Below, piece by piece: positions 16,400 through 25,469 of a stretch of DNA of 64,000 bases. This DNA comes from Streptomyces sp. TG1A-8. GTDB taxonomy: Bacteria > Actinomycetota > Actinomycetes > Streptomycetales > Streptomycetaceae. Positions within the stretch are counted from its first letter, which is position 1. Each line of letters begins with the position of its first letter. The translations under genes were made by a program, and so were the position numbers. The notes below the pieces were generated by a model. It did not search any database. It was not told the DNA's origin and saw only the letters and a list, made by a program, of their open reading frames with translations. The DNA is taken from assembly GCF_030499535.1 (NCBI RefSeq), contig NZ_JASTLB010000001.1, forward strand, positions 6,820,001-6,884,000, in the 5' to 3' direction.

Positions 16400-16805
16400 T
16401 TCTGGTCCAGGAAGATCTGGAAGGTGTCCGGCGGTCTCGGCGAAGAGGGTGCCTCGGCCGCTGACCGACCGCTTCCCATCCTGAGTGCCAGGCGATCCCG
16501 GTGGCGTGAACGGCAACGACCGTGCGCCCGATGCGGTTGGTGCTGCACCGGGCCTTGCGGAGGATCCGCCATTGCTTGAGGCGCGCGAAGGCGCGTTCGC
16601 CCGGTGCTCGCAGCCGGGCGTGGTCCTGGCCGTACTGCTGGTAGTGCTCGGGAAGCCCGTGGTGGCGGTGGTGGGGAGCGCACACAGTGGCACCGGCGCC
16701 CTGGTGGGCGCGGTCGGCCAGGACGAGGAGCCGACGGGGCGGGCGGGCTTGGATCACACCGTGTGCGCGGGCTGCGGTCAGGTCGTGGGTGCGGCCGGGC
16801 GACGC
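16400..16805 (-). mobile_element. IS5-type transposase C-terminal fragment
   Basis: The minus frame reads SPGRTHDLTAARAHGVIQA, VLADRAHQGAGATVCAPHHR, QYGQDHARLRAPGERAFARL, then TNRIGRTVVAVHATG. It is the last third of an IS5-type DDE transposase (family pattern LADRAYQGAG, HARLRAPGERAFARLKQW). It is fused in frame to the truncated protein at 16806-17084, marking an insertion or deletion junction near 16805. Confidence 0.7.
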
Positions 16806-17084
16806 TCGGCGGGGTGTGTGGGCGCGGTCGAGGGGATACGCGCTGGCGAGGTCGGTGGCCAGCGGCCACAAGGCGTGGCGGGCGGAGTCGCCGACGCTGT
16901 CGTTGGCGGCGTGGGCGAGGGCGGCGAGCACGGGGTGGGCGCGGGGCGGGCTGTCGGTGAAGCGGCCGGTGGCCAGCAGGGCGGCGGACTCCATCAGGCA
17001 GACGCCGCCGTCGGGGTGCAGACGGGCGAAACGGGCGGGCGCCGGAAGACCGTCCGGCAGTCCGGTTCGGGGTGGCGTGGGCAT
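16806..17084 (-). pseudogene. Truncated hypothetical protein downstream of pit
   Basis: ATG 17084 follows AGGAGG and encodes about 93 residues before in-frame fusion to the transposase fragment: ARFARLHPDGGVCLMESAAL, HPVLAALAHAANDSVGDSAR, LWPLATDLASAYP. It resembles small Streptomyces proteins of unknown function, and it lies just behind the ruined phosphate transporter gene. The original C-terminus is lost. The family function is unknown. Confidence 0.55.
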
Positions 17085-17935
17085 GGTCGGCCTCCTGCGC
17101 GAGTCACAGGCCGGTGACGGCGTTGCAGGATGAGGTAGGCCGCCGCTGAGGGCAGTCCGGCCCCTGGGAAGGCGAGGATCCAGGCGGTGAGGATGGAGCG
17201 CACCACCTGCCAGCGTACGGCTGAGGCGCGCCGGGTGGCACCGGCGCCCAGGATGGCGGCGGTGATGGTCTGGGTGGTGGGAAAGGGGGCTTTGAGCAGG
17301 AACGCGGTGGTGTAGAGGACGGCTGCGGCTGCGGTCTCGGCGGCGAAGCCGCGCGGAGGACCGAGGTGGACGATGCGCCGGCCCAGGGTGGTGGTGATGC
17401 GGCGTCCGCCACTGTGCAGGTGCCGGCCGCAATGGTGACCGGCCACAGCGGCGATTACCCGGACGCGCACGGCGAGTCGTCCTGCCGGCCTGCTGTGACC
17501 AGGGCGAGCACGATCACACCCATGGTTTTCCGTGCGTCCTGCAGCCCGTGGCCCAGACCCATGGCAGCGGCGGAGACGGTCTGCGCCATGCGGAAGTGCC
17601 GGGTCGTGCGGCGGGGCGTGGCGCGGCGGAACGTCCACAGGATGAGCGCGTGCAGTGTGTAACCGAGGGCGATGCCCACCAGGGGGACAGCAGCATGGGC
17701 AGCAGGACCTTGTCCACGGTGCCGGACCATCGCACGGTGGGGGAGGCTCCGGGGGCCGCACCGACCAGTCCGCCGATCAGGGCGTGGGAGGAGGCGGTCG
17801 GCAGCCCACGCCACCAGGTGAAGACGCTCCATCCGATTGCGACGATGAGTGCGCACATCACCAGCAGTAGTCCCGAGACCCCCCTCGGATGCGCCGATGA
17901 TGCCGCTGCCGACTGTTTTGGCGACCTCGGTGCCC

Positions 17936-19309
17936 CAGGGTCTTTGAGGAGTGATCTTGTGCCCGGATGCGTCAGGTCGGCCCGAGGGCGGTGAGGGGCC
18001 GCAGGCGGTCGCGGGCGGTGTGGCGGAGGGCGGCGGCGGTGTTGGTGTGGCCGTCCTGGCGGTGGGCGCCGACGCCGAGGTTGCGCAGGCCGGCCATGAC
18101 GCGGGGCAGGTGGCGGGTGCGGATTTTCGGGGCGTCCTCGCGGAGGGTGCGGTCGCGGACGTGGTGGAGCTGGTTCTCGGTGTGCCGGTGGCCGCGGGTC
18201 CAGGCGGCGGGTGCGCTGCCGGTGGCCGCGCCGGGCGGCAGGCTCGTGACCGGGTGGATCCGCTCGATCGTCGGTTCGCCCGTGCCCAGCTTTCGTCTCC
18301 AGCGCACGACTTGGAGGGCCTGGCGGGCGTATGGGTGGTCGAGGTGCGCGAACGCGGCCGACTTCGGACGGCGGATCTTCTCGCGGTGGTGGCCCCGTCC
18401 GCGTTCGTAGGGGTCCAGGCGAACGTCTCGCCAGGGCAGGCGCCGGACGCTTTCGTGGAGAGCGGGGTGGTTCCGTTTGGCCGCGGCCAGGTCGTGCGCT
18501 TCGCGTTCGTGCGGGTAGGTGGCGTGGTCGTGCTGCGTGTGCAGGGCGTCCGCGGTGACAGCGGCCCCGGTCGGGTCGGTGCCGTCCAGAAGCGGGGCGA
18601 AGGCGGGGATCTCGTTGCTCTTGCCGTCGACCTGTCGCTGGGCGAGGGCCTGGCCGCTGCGGGTCATCGCGGCGATCAGGGCAACGGCAAGACACTGCGC
18701 GGTGCAAGAGCCGCGCAGTGTCTTGCCGTCGACGCTGATGACCCGTCGTCCTGCGGCCGGGGCCGTGCGTTCCTGAGGGAAGTCGCCGATGGCCCGGTCC
18801 GGGGCGTCGCCGTGCGCGGCGGCCAGGACGAGAGGGATGGTCGTGGCGTGGGGCGGCCGGATCAGGCCGGTCAGCGGGTCGGGCCGGAACCCGAGTAGGG
18901 CCAGGACGCGCTGCGGCGCATCGGCGACCCACTCTGCGATCGCTGTGACTGGGGCGGCGCCGGCCACAACGGCGGCGGCCGCCGCGGCGAGCAGGGCCGC
19001 CCATGGGTGACGGATGCCGCGGCGTCCTCGTGGGTCAGGCACCGCGGCCAGATGATTCCGCAGGTCAGCTGCCGTCTCCACCGGGGAAGGGCCGGAGGTG
19101 TCCCCCAGTTGCCGCAGGCACAAGGGCGTGCGGGAAGACGGGGGCGCAGGCATGGACTCGCTTGGTGCTCATACGGACTCGACACCCACATGATCACCAG
19201 CGGCCATGCCCGTTCCGCGTCCAGGGTCGCCGCCGGCAGGAGTCGACAAGCCGTCGCATCCGGCACTCAGCAGGCGAACCGCCCACCTCGCGACTTCTCA
19301 AAGACCCCG
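17936..19309 (-). mobile_element. ISAs1-family insertion sequence with 10-bp target duplication
   Basis: A 1374-bp element in the pit pseudogene. Its ends are imperfect inverted repeats, CAGGGTCTTTGAGGAGT against CGGGGTCTTTGAGAAGT. CTCGGTGCCC flanks it on both sides (17926-17935 and 19310-19319), and removing the element with one copy restores the PiT reading GAFLGTEVAKTVGSG. Duplications of 8-10 bp are normal for ISAs1. Confidence 0.92.
17972..19153 (-). CDS. ISAs1-family transposase
   Basis: A 393-residue DDE transposase. The N-terminal DPRGRRGIRHPWAALLAAA segment belongs to the H-repeat-associated N-terminal domain. VISVDGKTLRGS and AVTADALHTQ carry the first two catalytic aspartates, and HTENQLHHVRDRTLREDA the C-terminal region. 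The frame is uninterrupted and fills the element, so it may still be active. Confidence 0.92.
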   Translation of the reverse strand: MPAPPSSRTPLCLRQLGDTSGPSPVETAADLRNHLAAVPDPRGRRGIRHPWAALLAAAAAAVVAGAAPVTAIAEWVADAPQRVLALLGFRPDPLTGLIRPPHATTIPLVLAAAHGDAPDRAIGDFPQERTAPAAGRRVISVDGKTLRGSCTAQCLAVALIAAMTRSGQALAQRQVDGKSNEIPAFAPLLDGTDPTGAAVTADALHTQHDHATYPHEREAHDLAAAKRNHPALHESVRRLPWRDVRLDPYERGRGHHREKIRRPKSAAFAHLDHPYARQALQVVRWRRKLGTGEPTIERIHPVTSLPPGAATGSAPAAWTRGHRHTENQLHHVRDRTLREDAPKIRTRHLPRVMAGLRNLGVGAHRQDGHTNTAAALRHTARDRLRPLTALGPT

Positions 19310-19489
19310 CTCGGTGCCCAGGAAGGCGCCGCAGAAGTTCATCACGGCGGCCATGGCCAGCGCCACGCGGAGAGTGAGGGCTCTGGTGGAAATCGAGGTG
19401 GCGATCGTATTCGCGGCGTCGTGAAAGCCGTTGGTGAAGTCGAAGGACAGTCCCACGATGACGATCAGTGCCACCAGAGTGAGCTCCAT

Positions 19490-19957
19490 GGCCGGATCGT
19501 CTTTCGCCGCGCAAGGTCAGGCGCCGGGCAGGCTATAGGTGCCTGCGGGCGCTTCTACGGTGCCGCGGAAACGCCGTCGGATCCGCGCACGCCGTCCTCG
19601 GCGTCATCACAGCTTTCCGCGCCACGGCGCGGGATCAACAACCTCGGCGACATCGCCGTGTCCGTTGCGTCATCGGCGCGTAGGTTGTCCGCCCGCCTGC
19701 TGCGCCGGGCGGACGCCGGTGCTGTCCACACACGGTTGCCCGGCGGGTGGTTGTGCGCATTCGGCGGTCACCTTGCGGGAACACCGGTCGGCGGCTCGGG
19801 GGGATCGCCTGGGTGGGCGCCGCGTGTGATGTACAGGAAAGGACGCCGGACGGGCCAGCCGGCAGGAACGTCCTGGAGTCGCCCGGTGCCGCGAGATGCC
19901 GCAGACTCCTGTGTAAGGGTCCGCGTACGGCGTACGGCCGCAGAGAGGATGACCGGC
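19490..19957. other. No gene seen
   Basis: This 470-bp gap separates the leftward pit pseudogene from the rightward terC. Frames on both strands are Arg/Pro-rich and match nothing. It must contain the promoter(s) of the flanking genes. No repeat or RNA fold was evident. Confidence 0.5.
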
Positions 19958-20950
19958 ATGCTCGAGGTCCCGCTCTGGCTTTGGGGAGCGTTCGCCGCGA
20001 CGGTGGTGGTGTCGCTGGCGGTGGATCTGCTGGCCCACCGCACCGCGCATGTCATCGGTTTCAGGGAGGCCGCTGCATGGAGCGGCGTGTGGGTGGGGCT
20101 GGCTCTGGTCTTCGCCGCCGTGGTCTTCCTGGTCCTCGGCACGACGGCCGGCACCGAGTACACCACCGCGTGGCTGTTGGAGAAGAGCCTGTCGGTGGAC
20201 AACCTCTTTGTCTTCGCCGTGATCTTCGCCTATTTCAAGGTGCCCCGTGCCTACCAGCACCGTGTGCTGTTCTTCGGCGTGATGGGCGCGCTGGTCTTCC
20301 GCGGGATCTTCCTCTCCCTCGGGGTCGCCGTCGTCAGCCGCTTCACCGCAGTGCTGTTCGCGTTCGCCGCGGTCCTCTTCTACAGCGCCTACAAGCTCCT
20401 CAAGGACGAAGAGGACAGCTTCGACCCGGGAAAGAGCTTCGCACTGCGGCTGCTCCGCAGGATCGTCCCGGTTCGGGACGAGTACGCGGGCATGCGGTTC
20501 TTCGTCAAGGAAGCGGGAAGGCGCGTGGCCACCCCGCTCCTGGCGGTGGTCGCCGCCATCGAGGCGGCCGACCTGATCTTCGCCGTCGACAGCGTGCCTG
20601 CCGTGCTCGCCGTCAGCGACGACGCCTTCATCGTGTACACCAGCAACGCGTTCGCCATCCTGGGGCTGCGTGCCCTGTACTTCATGCTCGCGGGCCTGCT
20701 GGACCGTTTCCACTACCTGAACAAGGGCCTCGCGGTCATCCTCGCCTTCATCGGCGTCAAACTCATTTTCCAGGCGTCCCACAAGTTGATCAGCCCCGGC
20801 ATCCCGGAGATCCCCTCACCGGTCAGCCTCGCGGTCATCGTCGTCGTGCTGGCCGCGTCCATCGTCCTCAGCCTGCGGCGGCCCGTGCCGCCGCATCCTG
20901 CGCCCGCCGGGGTTGAAGAGGAGGAACCACAACCTAATATTAAAGAATGA
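19958..20950 (+). CDS. TerC-family integral membrane protein
   Basis: A 330-residue protein with about nine membrane segments, of the TerC/Alx family linked to tellurite resistance and manganese or other metal efflux. Signature segments are WLLEKSLSVDNLFVFAVIFA, EAADLIFAVDSVPAVLAVSD and YTSNAFAILGLRALYFMLAG; the acidic residues within membrane helices are the putative metal site. ATG 19958 is preferred because AGAGAGG ends 9 bp before it, while ATG 19949 directly abuts that site. It ends in an acidic tail and overlaps the next gene by 4 bp. Confidence 0.88.
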   Translation: MLEVPLWLWGAFAATVVVSLAVDLLAHRTAHVIGFREAAAWSGVWVGLALVFAAVVFLVLGTTAGTEYTTAWLLEKSLSVDNLFVFAVIFAYFKVPRAYQHRVLFFGVMGALVFRGIFLSLGVAVVSRFTAVLFAFAAVLFYSAYKLLKDEEDSFDPGKSFALRLLRRIVPVRDEYAGMRFFVKEAGRRVATPLLAVVAAIEAADLIFAVDSVPAVLAVSDDAFIVYTSNAFAILGLRALYFMLAGLLDRFHYLNKGLAVILAFIGVKLIFQASHKLISPGIPEIPSPVSLAVIVVVLAASIVLSLRRPVPPHPAPAGVEEEEPQPNIKE

Positions 20951-21144
20951 ACAAAAAGAAGTATGGAGACGGTGGTGGAAGGGAGCTTGCGTGCCCGATC
21001 TGCAAGCATCCCGTAGGTGTGACAGTCCAAAGACGCCGAAAGAGCTTCGGGGTCTTCGTTCCCGTGTGGGGACCGGGTTCTTGCCACAACCCCGATTGCC
21101 CCGAGTACCTGGTGAAACCGGAACGCAGTTTCCACCGCCGCTGA
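20947..21144 (+). CDS. 65-aa zinc-ribbon-like protein coupled to TerC
   Basis: ATG 20947 overlaps the terC stop (ATGA), so it is translated by re-initiation. The product begins with a lysine-rich MNKKKYGDGGG and has CPICKHP and CHNPDC, two Cys pairs about 25 residues apart, fitting a four-cysteine zinc ribbon. YLVKPERSFHRR closes it. Its first codons are far more AT-rich than the surroundings. The function is unknown; tight coupling suggests that it serves the transporter, perhaps as a metal-binding accessory. Confidence 0.65.
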   Translation: MNKKKYGDGGGRELACPICKHPVGVTVQRRRKSFGVFVPVWGPGSCHNPDCPEYLVKPERSFHRR

Positions 21145-21252
21145 CGCGGCGGCGTCAGCCCCGAGAAGGCAGGCGGCTCGCTGGACAGCGCGCGGGAATC
21201 CTTCGGCGTGCCGGATACATCTTTTCCGAGCGGGAGGCGGTGGAGTGCCACG

Positions 21253-22416
21253 GTGGTGAGCGAACCAGGTAATCCGCCGGCAGCGGGCGATGCCGGTGGC
21301 AGCCCGCCACCGCCGGCTGCGGCCGCTGTCGAGCCCCTCGCCTCGCCGGTCTGTTCGCACAATGAGTGGGACCCGCTGGAGGAAATCATTGTCGGACGAC
21401 TCGACGGGGCGACGATTCCCTCCAGCCATCCGGTGGTGACGTGCAACATTCCGCCGTGGGCGGCGCGGCTGCAGGGGCTTGCCGCCGGCTTCAGGTACCC
21501 GCACAAGCTGATCGAGCAGGCGCAGCAGGAGCTGGACCAGTTCATCGCGCTCCTGCGGTCCCTGGACATCACGGTCAGGCGCCCGGACGCGGTGGAGCAC
21601 AGGCGACCCTTCGGTACCCCCGACTGGTCGTCGCGAGGGTTCTGCAACACCTGCCCACGTGACAGCTTGCTCGTGATCGGCGACGAGATCATCGAAACTC
21701 CGATGGCCTGGCCGTGCCGGTACTTCGAGACCCACTCCTACCGCGAAATCCTCAAGGATTATTTCCGGCGTGGAGCGCGCTGGACGGCAGCCCCCAAACC
21801 GCAGCTCACCGACGCATTGTTCGAAGCGGATTTTCGCGCCCCCGGAGAAGGTGAGCCCATGCGCTACATCCTCACCGAGTTCGAGCCGGTCTTCGATGCA
21901 GCGGATTTCGTGCGCGCCGGACGCGACCTGTTCGTGACCCGGAGCAACGTCACCAACCGCATGGGCATCGACTGGCTCCGACGCCACCTGGGGCCCGGTT
22001 ACCGCATCCACGAAATCGAGAGCCGCTGCCGCACACCCATGCACATCGACACGACGTTCGTCCCGCTCGCCCCTGGCAAAGTACTGGTGAACCCCGAACA
22101 CGTCGACGTGGACCGCCTGCCCGCCATCCTGGACTCCTGGGACGTTCTGACCGCCCCCGAACCCACCCCGATCAGCGAACGCCTGCTCAGGATCACGTCG
22201 ATGTGCGGAAAGTGGCTCAGCATGAACGTCCTCATGATCGACGCCGAACGAGTGATCGCGGAAAGGCATCACACCGGCATGCTGCACGCACTCGAGCGAT
22301 GGGGATTCGAGCCGATCCCGTGCGATTTCCTGCACTACGCGCCGTTCGGCGGCTCGTTCCACTGCGCGACACTCGATGTCCGGCGTCGCGGCCCCCTGCC
22401 CTCGCATGCCGATTGA
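21253..22416 (+). CDS. Amidinotransferase (glycine/inosamine type)
   Basis: A 387-residue enzyme of the amidinotransferase (AGAT/StrB) family, which moves the amidino group of arginine to an amine. CSHNEWDPLEEIIVGRLDGA is the N-terminal blade, MHIDTTFVPLAPGKVLVNPE contains the catalytic His, and PFGGSFHCATLDVRRRG the catalytic Cys (Cys371 from this start). GTG 21253 has GGAG 7 bp upstream; a longer frame from 21208 is possible. No aminocyclitol or creatine-type genes adjoin it, so the acceptor is unknown. The first 30 residues are low-complexity. Confidence 0.85.
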   Translation: MVSEPGNPPAAGDAGGSPPPPAAAAVEPLASPVCSHNEWDPLEEIIVGRLDGATIPSSHPVVTCNIPPWAARLQGLAAGFRYPHKLIEQAQQELDQFIALLRSLDITVRRPDAVEHRRPFGTPDWSSRGFCNTCPRDSLLVIGDEIIETPMAWPCRYFETHSYREILKDYFRRGARWTAAPKPQLTDALFEADFRAPGEGEPMRYILTEFEPVFDAADFVRAGRDLFVTRSNVTNRMGIDWLRRHLGPGYRIHEIESRCRTPMHIDTTFVPLAPGKVLVNPEHVDVDRLPAILDSWDVLTAPEPTPISERLLRITSMCGKWLSMNVLMIDAERVIAERHHTGMLHALERWGFEPIPCDFLHYAPFGGSFHCATLDVRRRGPLPSHAD

Positions 22417-22444
22417 CCGGCCCACCGCGCATGAACGCCACAGG

Positions 22445-22640
22445 GCCAGCGTGTACTGACCCGTGAGGTCGGGGACGCGGCTGGCGGGTGGGTGGCCTTT
22501 GAGCGCGGTGTGTCCGCGGTGGTGATGGTAGGTGTGCAGTCGTTGGGAGAACGCTTCCGGCGCTCGCTTTCCAACGGGTGGGGGCGGGCGTAGGCCCACT
22601 CCTGCAGCGGGGTGCGCTCGAAACCTGACCTGCAAGTACA
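22445..22640 (-). mobile_element. IS481-type integrase-core C-terminal fragment
   Basis: The minus frames read RTPLQEWAYARPHPLESERR, then after a frameshift FSQRLHTYHHHRGHTALKGH, PPASRVPDLTGQYT. This is the end of an IS481 transposase (family pattern LHTYNHHRGHTALKG.PP.SR). No start, DDE core or inverted repeat remains. The following 300 bp to 22954 hold nothing I can assign. Confidence 0.65.
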
Positions 22641-22954
22641 CCGGTCGGCTCACGCTGTGAGCGCGCCGGGGTGAGCCCGCAACCGGCTCCGCACCGCCGA
22701 CCTCGACTGGCCGGTCCCGGCCCGGCGCGCCACATCCGCCGATCGGAGTCTGTCCGGCCGAGGTTGTCGCGTGCCTGGGCTGCGGCGGCTGTGACCGGTG
22801 CGCAGTGCGCGGCGTTCCTGGAGTGGGGGCGCCGGACCTGCCCGCCTGCCGTGGTTCCGGCAATGGGGCATCGCTGCCGGTGGCCCCCGCGGCCGTGGGC
22901 GAGGTCGGCGACGGCGGCTGGGTCAGGAACCGCGGGGGCGGCGAGCCGACGGAA

Positions 22955-23626
22955 TCAGTGGCGTAGCCGCAATCGGTCTCGCCAGGAAGGGAGGCGCGCG
23001 TCGCTCTCGTCCGCGTCCGGGTCCTGTTGAGAAGGAGCGGGCTCCGTGAAGTAGGCGCTGTCCTTGGGCCGCTGTCGGTCTGCGGCCGGGCGGGGGCGTG
23101 GGGCCGGCTCCAGGTGGGGGATGTGCTTGGAGCAATGGACGTAGGCCTCGTCGACGGTGAGGTGGACCCACAAATGGGGCTGGCGACCGGGCGCGGTGTC
23201 AGTCGGCAGGTGCGGGTACCACGTGCGTAGTTCGCGGTCGGTGTACAGGCGTACGGTGCCATTGACGTGAAGCCCTATGTGATCATGAGTGAAGTCCATG
23301 AACAGCATGCCGAGATGGGGGTTTTCGGTCATGTTCCCCGCACTGGCCAGAACACCGTTGCCCCGGTATTCGGGGTAGACCAGAGTGTGGTCGTCGAGGG
23401 AGATGCAGAATCCCGGCAGCCCGGAGCGGAAGCTGCTGTCGCAGGCTCCCCGGGAGTCCGCGGTCGACAGGAACACCATGTTCTGCCGGGATATGAACTC
23501 CCGCATGGCGGGCGTCAGGTACGGGTGGACCTGGCGGTCATAGAAGTCGGCTGCTCGGTCGGTGGTGCCGAGCTGCTGCTGCAGCAGTCGTTCACCGAGA
23601 GAACCGATCGTCTCGGGGCCGTTCAC
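22955..23626 (-). CDS. Pyridoxamine-phosphate-oxidase-like flavin protein
   Basis: A 223-residue split-barrel protein of the PNPOx-like family. FISRQNMVFLSTADSRGACD and GFCISLDDHTLVYPEYRGNG match the FMN-binding sheet, and NPHLGMLFMDF, GLHVNGTVRLY the second half. The C-terminal 50 residues are charged. GTG 23626 overlaps the flavohaemoprotein stop by GTGA, so the two are made together. Partners of this kind are found with nitrosative-stress globins; a reductase or flavin-storage role is inferred. Confidence 0.82.
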   Translation of the reverse strand: MNGPETIGSLGERLLQQQLGTTDRAADFYDRQVHPYLTPAMREFISRQNMVFLSTADSRGACDSSFRSGLPGFCISLDDHTLVYPEYRGNGVLASAGNMTENPHLGMLFMDFTHDHIGLHVNGTVRLYTDRELRTWYPHLPTDTAPGRQPHLWVHLTVDEAYVHCSKHIPHLEPAPRPRPAADRQRPKDSAYFTEPAPSQQDPDADESDARLPSWRDRLRLRH

Positions 23627-24870
23627 AGCTCGTCGGTCTCCTCTTCGGACGGGGGCGGCCCCAGGGGGGCAGTCAGGACGGGGACGTCCCAGGGGTCATA
23701 GTGGATGTGGTGAGGCGGGACACCGTGCCTTCGCAGGGCGTGCACGGCTTCGCCGAGCATCTGCGGCGGGCCGCACAGGTAAGCCTCGTGCCGGTACCAG
23801 GGGCCGAATTCCGCCAGTACCTCGGGCAGCGTGCCCTCCAGGCCCACGATGCGCTCGTTGGACACCGCAGCCCGGACGCGAAGCCAGTGGTAGCGCTGGG
23901 ACATGCGCAGCATGTCATCGAGCCCGTACAGTTCGTCCGCGGTTCTGGCGCCGATGAACAGACTGACTTCCTGGCCGTTGCCGATGCCCTCCCGGGCCGC
24001 CTGTTCGATCAGGGCGCGCATCGGAGCGAGGCCGGTGCCGCCGGCCACGAAGAGCAGGTCCCGCTTGGCGGTCGGACGTAGCACCATGTCGCCCTCCGGC
24101 GGGCCCAGCCGGACGGGATCTCCTGGACGGGCGTGGTGGACCAGCGCATTACTGACTGCGCCTCCGGGCACGGCACGGATGTGGAAGGTCAGCTGGGAGT
24201 TGGGCCGTGGGGCGTGCGCGGGGGAGTAGTGCCGCCACAGTCTCGGTGCCCAAGGCGTCTCGATGCTCACGTACTGGCCGGCCACGAAGGGATACGGCAG
24301 TTGTGGCTGGACGGTGATCTCCGCGATTCCCGAGCCACGGTGCACGTGCTCGACGATGTGCGCGTGCCACACGGCCGGCCGGTGACGCGCGTCCTCCTCG
24401 GCGGCGCCGGCCATGACGCTCGCGGCAGCGGTGTAGGCCCGGTGCCATGCCGCCGCCGCCTCCGGGCTCCAGGCCGGCCCAGCGTAGTGAGAGAGCGCCT
24501 GCAGCAGGCATTCGCCGACGGCCGGGTAGTGCGCGCTCTGCGTGCCGAACTTCCGGTGGCCGCGCCCCAGACGGGAGCAGAACGCCACGAGGTTGGCGGG
24601 ATCGTCGACCAGTTCCACGATGCGCAGCAGACCACGCACCAGCCGTTCCCGCTGGACGTCGAGTTCGGCCGGGAACAGGTCCCTGACCTGGGGGTAGCGA
24701 GCGAAGAGGATGTCGTAGAAGTACACGGCCAGCTCGGCGACGTGAGGCGCGACAACCGCCAGGCTGGCCCGCACCAATGCGACGTCCTCAGCGCTGACAG
24801 GAGGCTGTGCGGTTGCGGTGTGCTGGGCCATCGCGGCGGGGACGGGGCCCGGTGGAGCGGTCTCCCCCAT
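23623..24870 (-). CDS. hmp: Flavohaemoprotein (globin plus FAD/NAD reductase)
   Basis: A 415-residue two-domain protein of the nitric-oxide dioxygenase type. The N-terminal globin domain (about 25-160) includes VAELAVYFYDILFARYPQVR, and GHRKFGTQSAHYPAVG with the proximal His. The reductase part has YPFVAGQYVSIETPW, RLWRHYSPAH for FAD, DLLFVAGGTGLAPMRALIEQ for NAD(P)H, and EAYLCGPPQMLGEAVHALR at the end. It detoxifies NO to nitrate. The start is uncertain between ATG 24870 and ATG 24831, as neither has a strong ribosome site. An acidic tail (EEETDEL) ends it. Confidence 0.88.
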   Translation of the reverse strand: MGETAPPGPVPAAMAQHTATAQPPVSAEDVALVRASLAVVAPHVAELAVYFYDILFARYPQVRDLFPAELDVQRERLVRGLLRIVELVDDPANLVAFCSRLGRGHRKFGTQSAHYPAVGECLLQALSHYAGPAWSPEAAAAWHRAYTAAASVMAGAAEEDARHRPAVWHAHIVEHVHRGSGIAEITVQPQLPYPFVAGQYVSIETPWAPRLWRHYSPAHAPRPNSQLTFHIRAVPGGAVSNALVHHARPGDPVRLGPPEGDMVLRPTAKRDLLFVAGGTGLAPMRALIEQAAREGIGNGQEVSLFIGARTADELYGLDDMLRMSQRYHWLRVRAAVSNERIVGLEGTLPEVLAEFGPWYRHEAYLCGPPQMLGEAVHALRRHGVPPHHIHYDPWDVPVLTAPLGPPPSEEETDEL

Positions 24871-25469
24871 CCGTCTGCCGGCCCCGGCGGCCTGTCTGTG
24901 TCCCAGGTGTGCTGCATGGATCTGAACCCGCCCGTCACCGTTGATCCCAGGCGTGCCCCGCCGACGCGCCACTGCCGTCAAGACAGAGCCCTTCGTCCAG
25001 TTCGGTGATGCGTGCAAGGCACCTCGGCCCAGTCCGCATTGCCCCGGGACGGACTCGCCCGTCCGGTCCGCTCGCTCGTTTCCGCGGAGAGAGGACGACA
25101 CCCAGCCCGGATGAGCCACCGAAGTCCCGCGGGGCCACCCCTGAGGCCAGGCGAAGCCGACCGGACCCGGTCCGGATCCTGGACGGGTGCCCCGGGAGAC
25201 GGCTCGTGGCGTGAATCTTACCAAGGTGCGGCTTGGGTGCGACAAGCGTGGTACCAATGCGCTGGCGAGCGCTGTACATGGAACACACGTACCTTTCTCT
25301 CACCACGTCGGCGCGCTCGGCAGGAGCAGGGCGACGTCGTCGTCGGGCGCTGGACCGAAGTTGCTGAAGGATCCTGTACGTGTGCGAACAGATTCTTTAC
25401 GGACAACCTGGCCGCCTGGGACGGGCAACCGTCAGGCGCCTGTCACCCTAGCGTTATCCTCGCGCTTTC
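24871..25469. other. Upstream region of the flavohaemoprotein operon, no gene seen
   Basis: About 600 bp without a supportable gene. It should carry the promoter of the leftward flavohaemoprotein-PNPOx operon. No NsrR-type dyad could be recognised by eye. Confidence 0.45.

Larger units (their letters stand above)
17104..19489 (-). pseudogene. PiT-family inorganic phosphate transporter, interrupted and frameshifted
   Basis: ATG 19489 opens MELTLVALIVIVGLSFDFTN, GFHDAANTIATSIST and NFCGAFLGTE, a clean PiT N-terminus with its signature. The gene is then split by the ISAs1 element. Beyond the element the coding resumes exactly (GTEVAKTVGSGIIGASEGGL) and continues through at least three frameshifts: LLLVMCALIVAIGWSVFTWW, SSHALIGGLVGAA, RMAQTVSAAAMGLGHGLQDA, FLLKAPFPTTQTITAAILGA. 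The frame with NAVTGL and a stop at 17104 appears to be the old C-terminus. It once imported phosphate with proton symport. Confidence 0.85.

Noticed and set aside
20713..23262. 849-codon minus-strand open frame
   Set aside because: It covers the complements of terC and the amidinotransferase gene, both of which have intact motifs on the plus strand. High GC makes such long shadow frames common.
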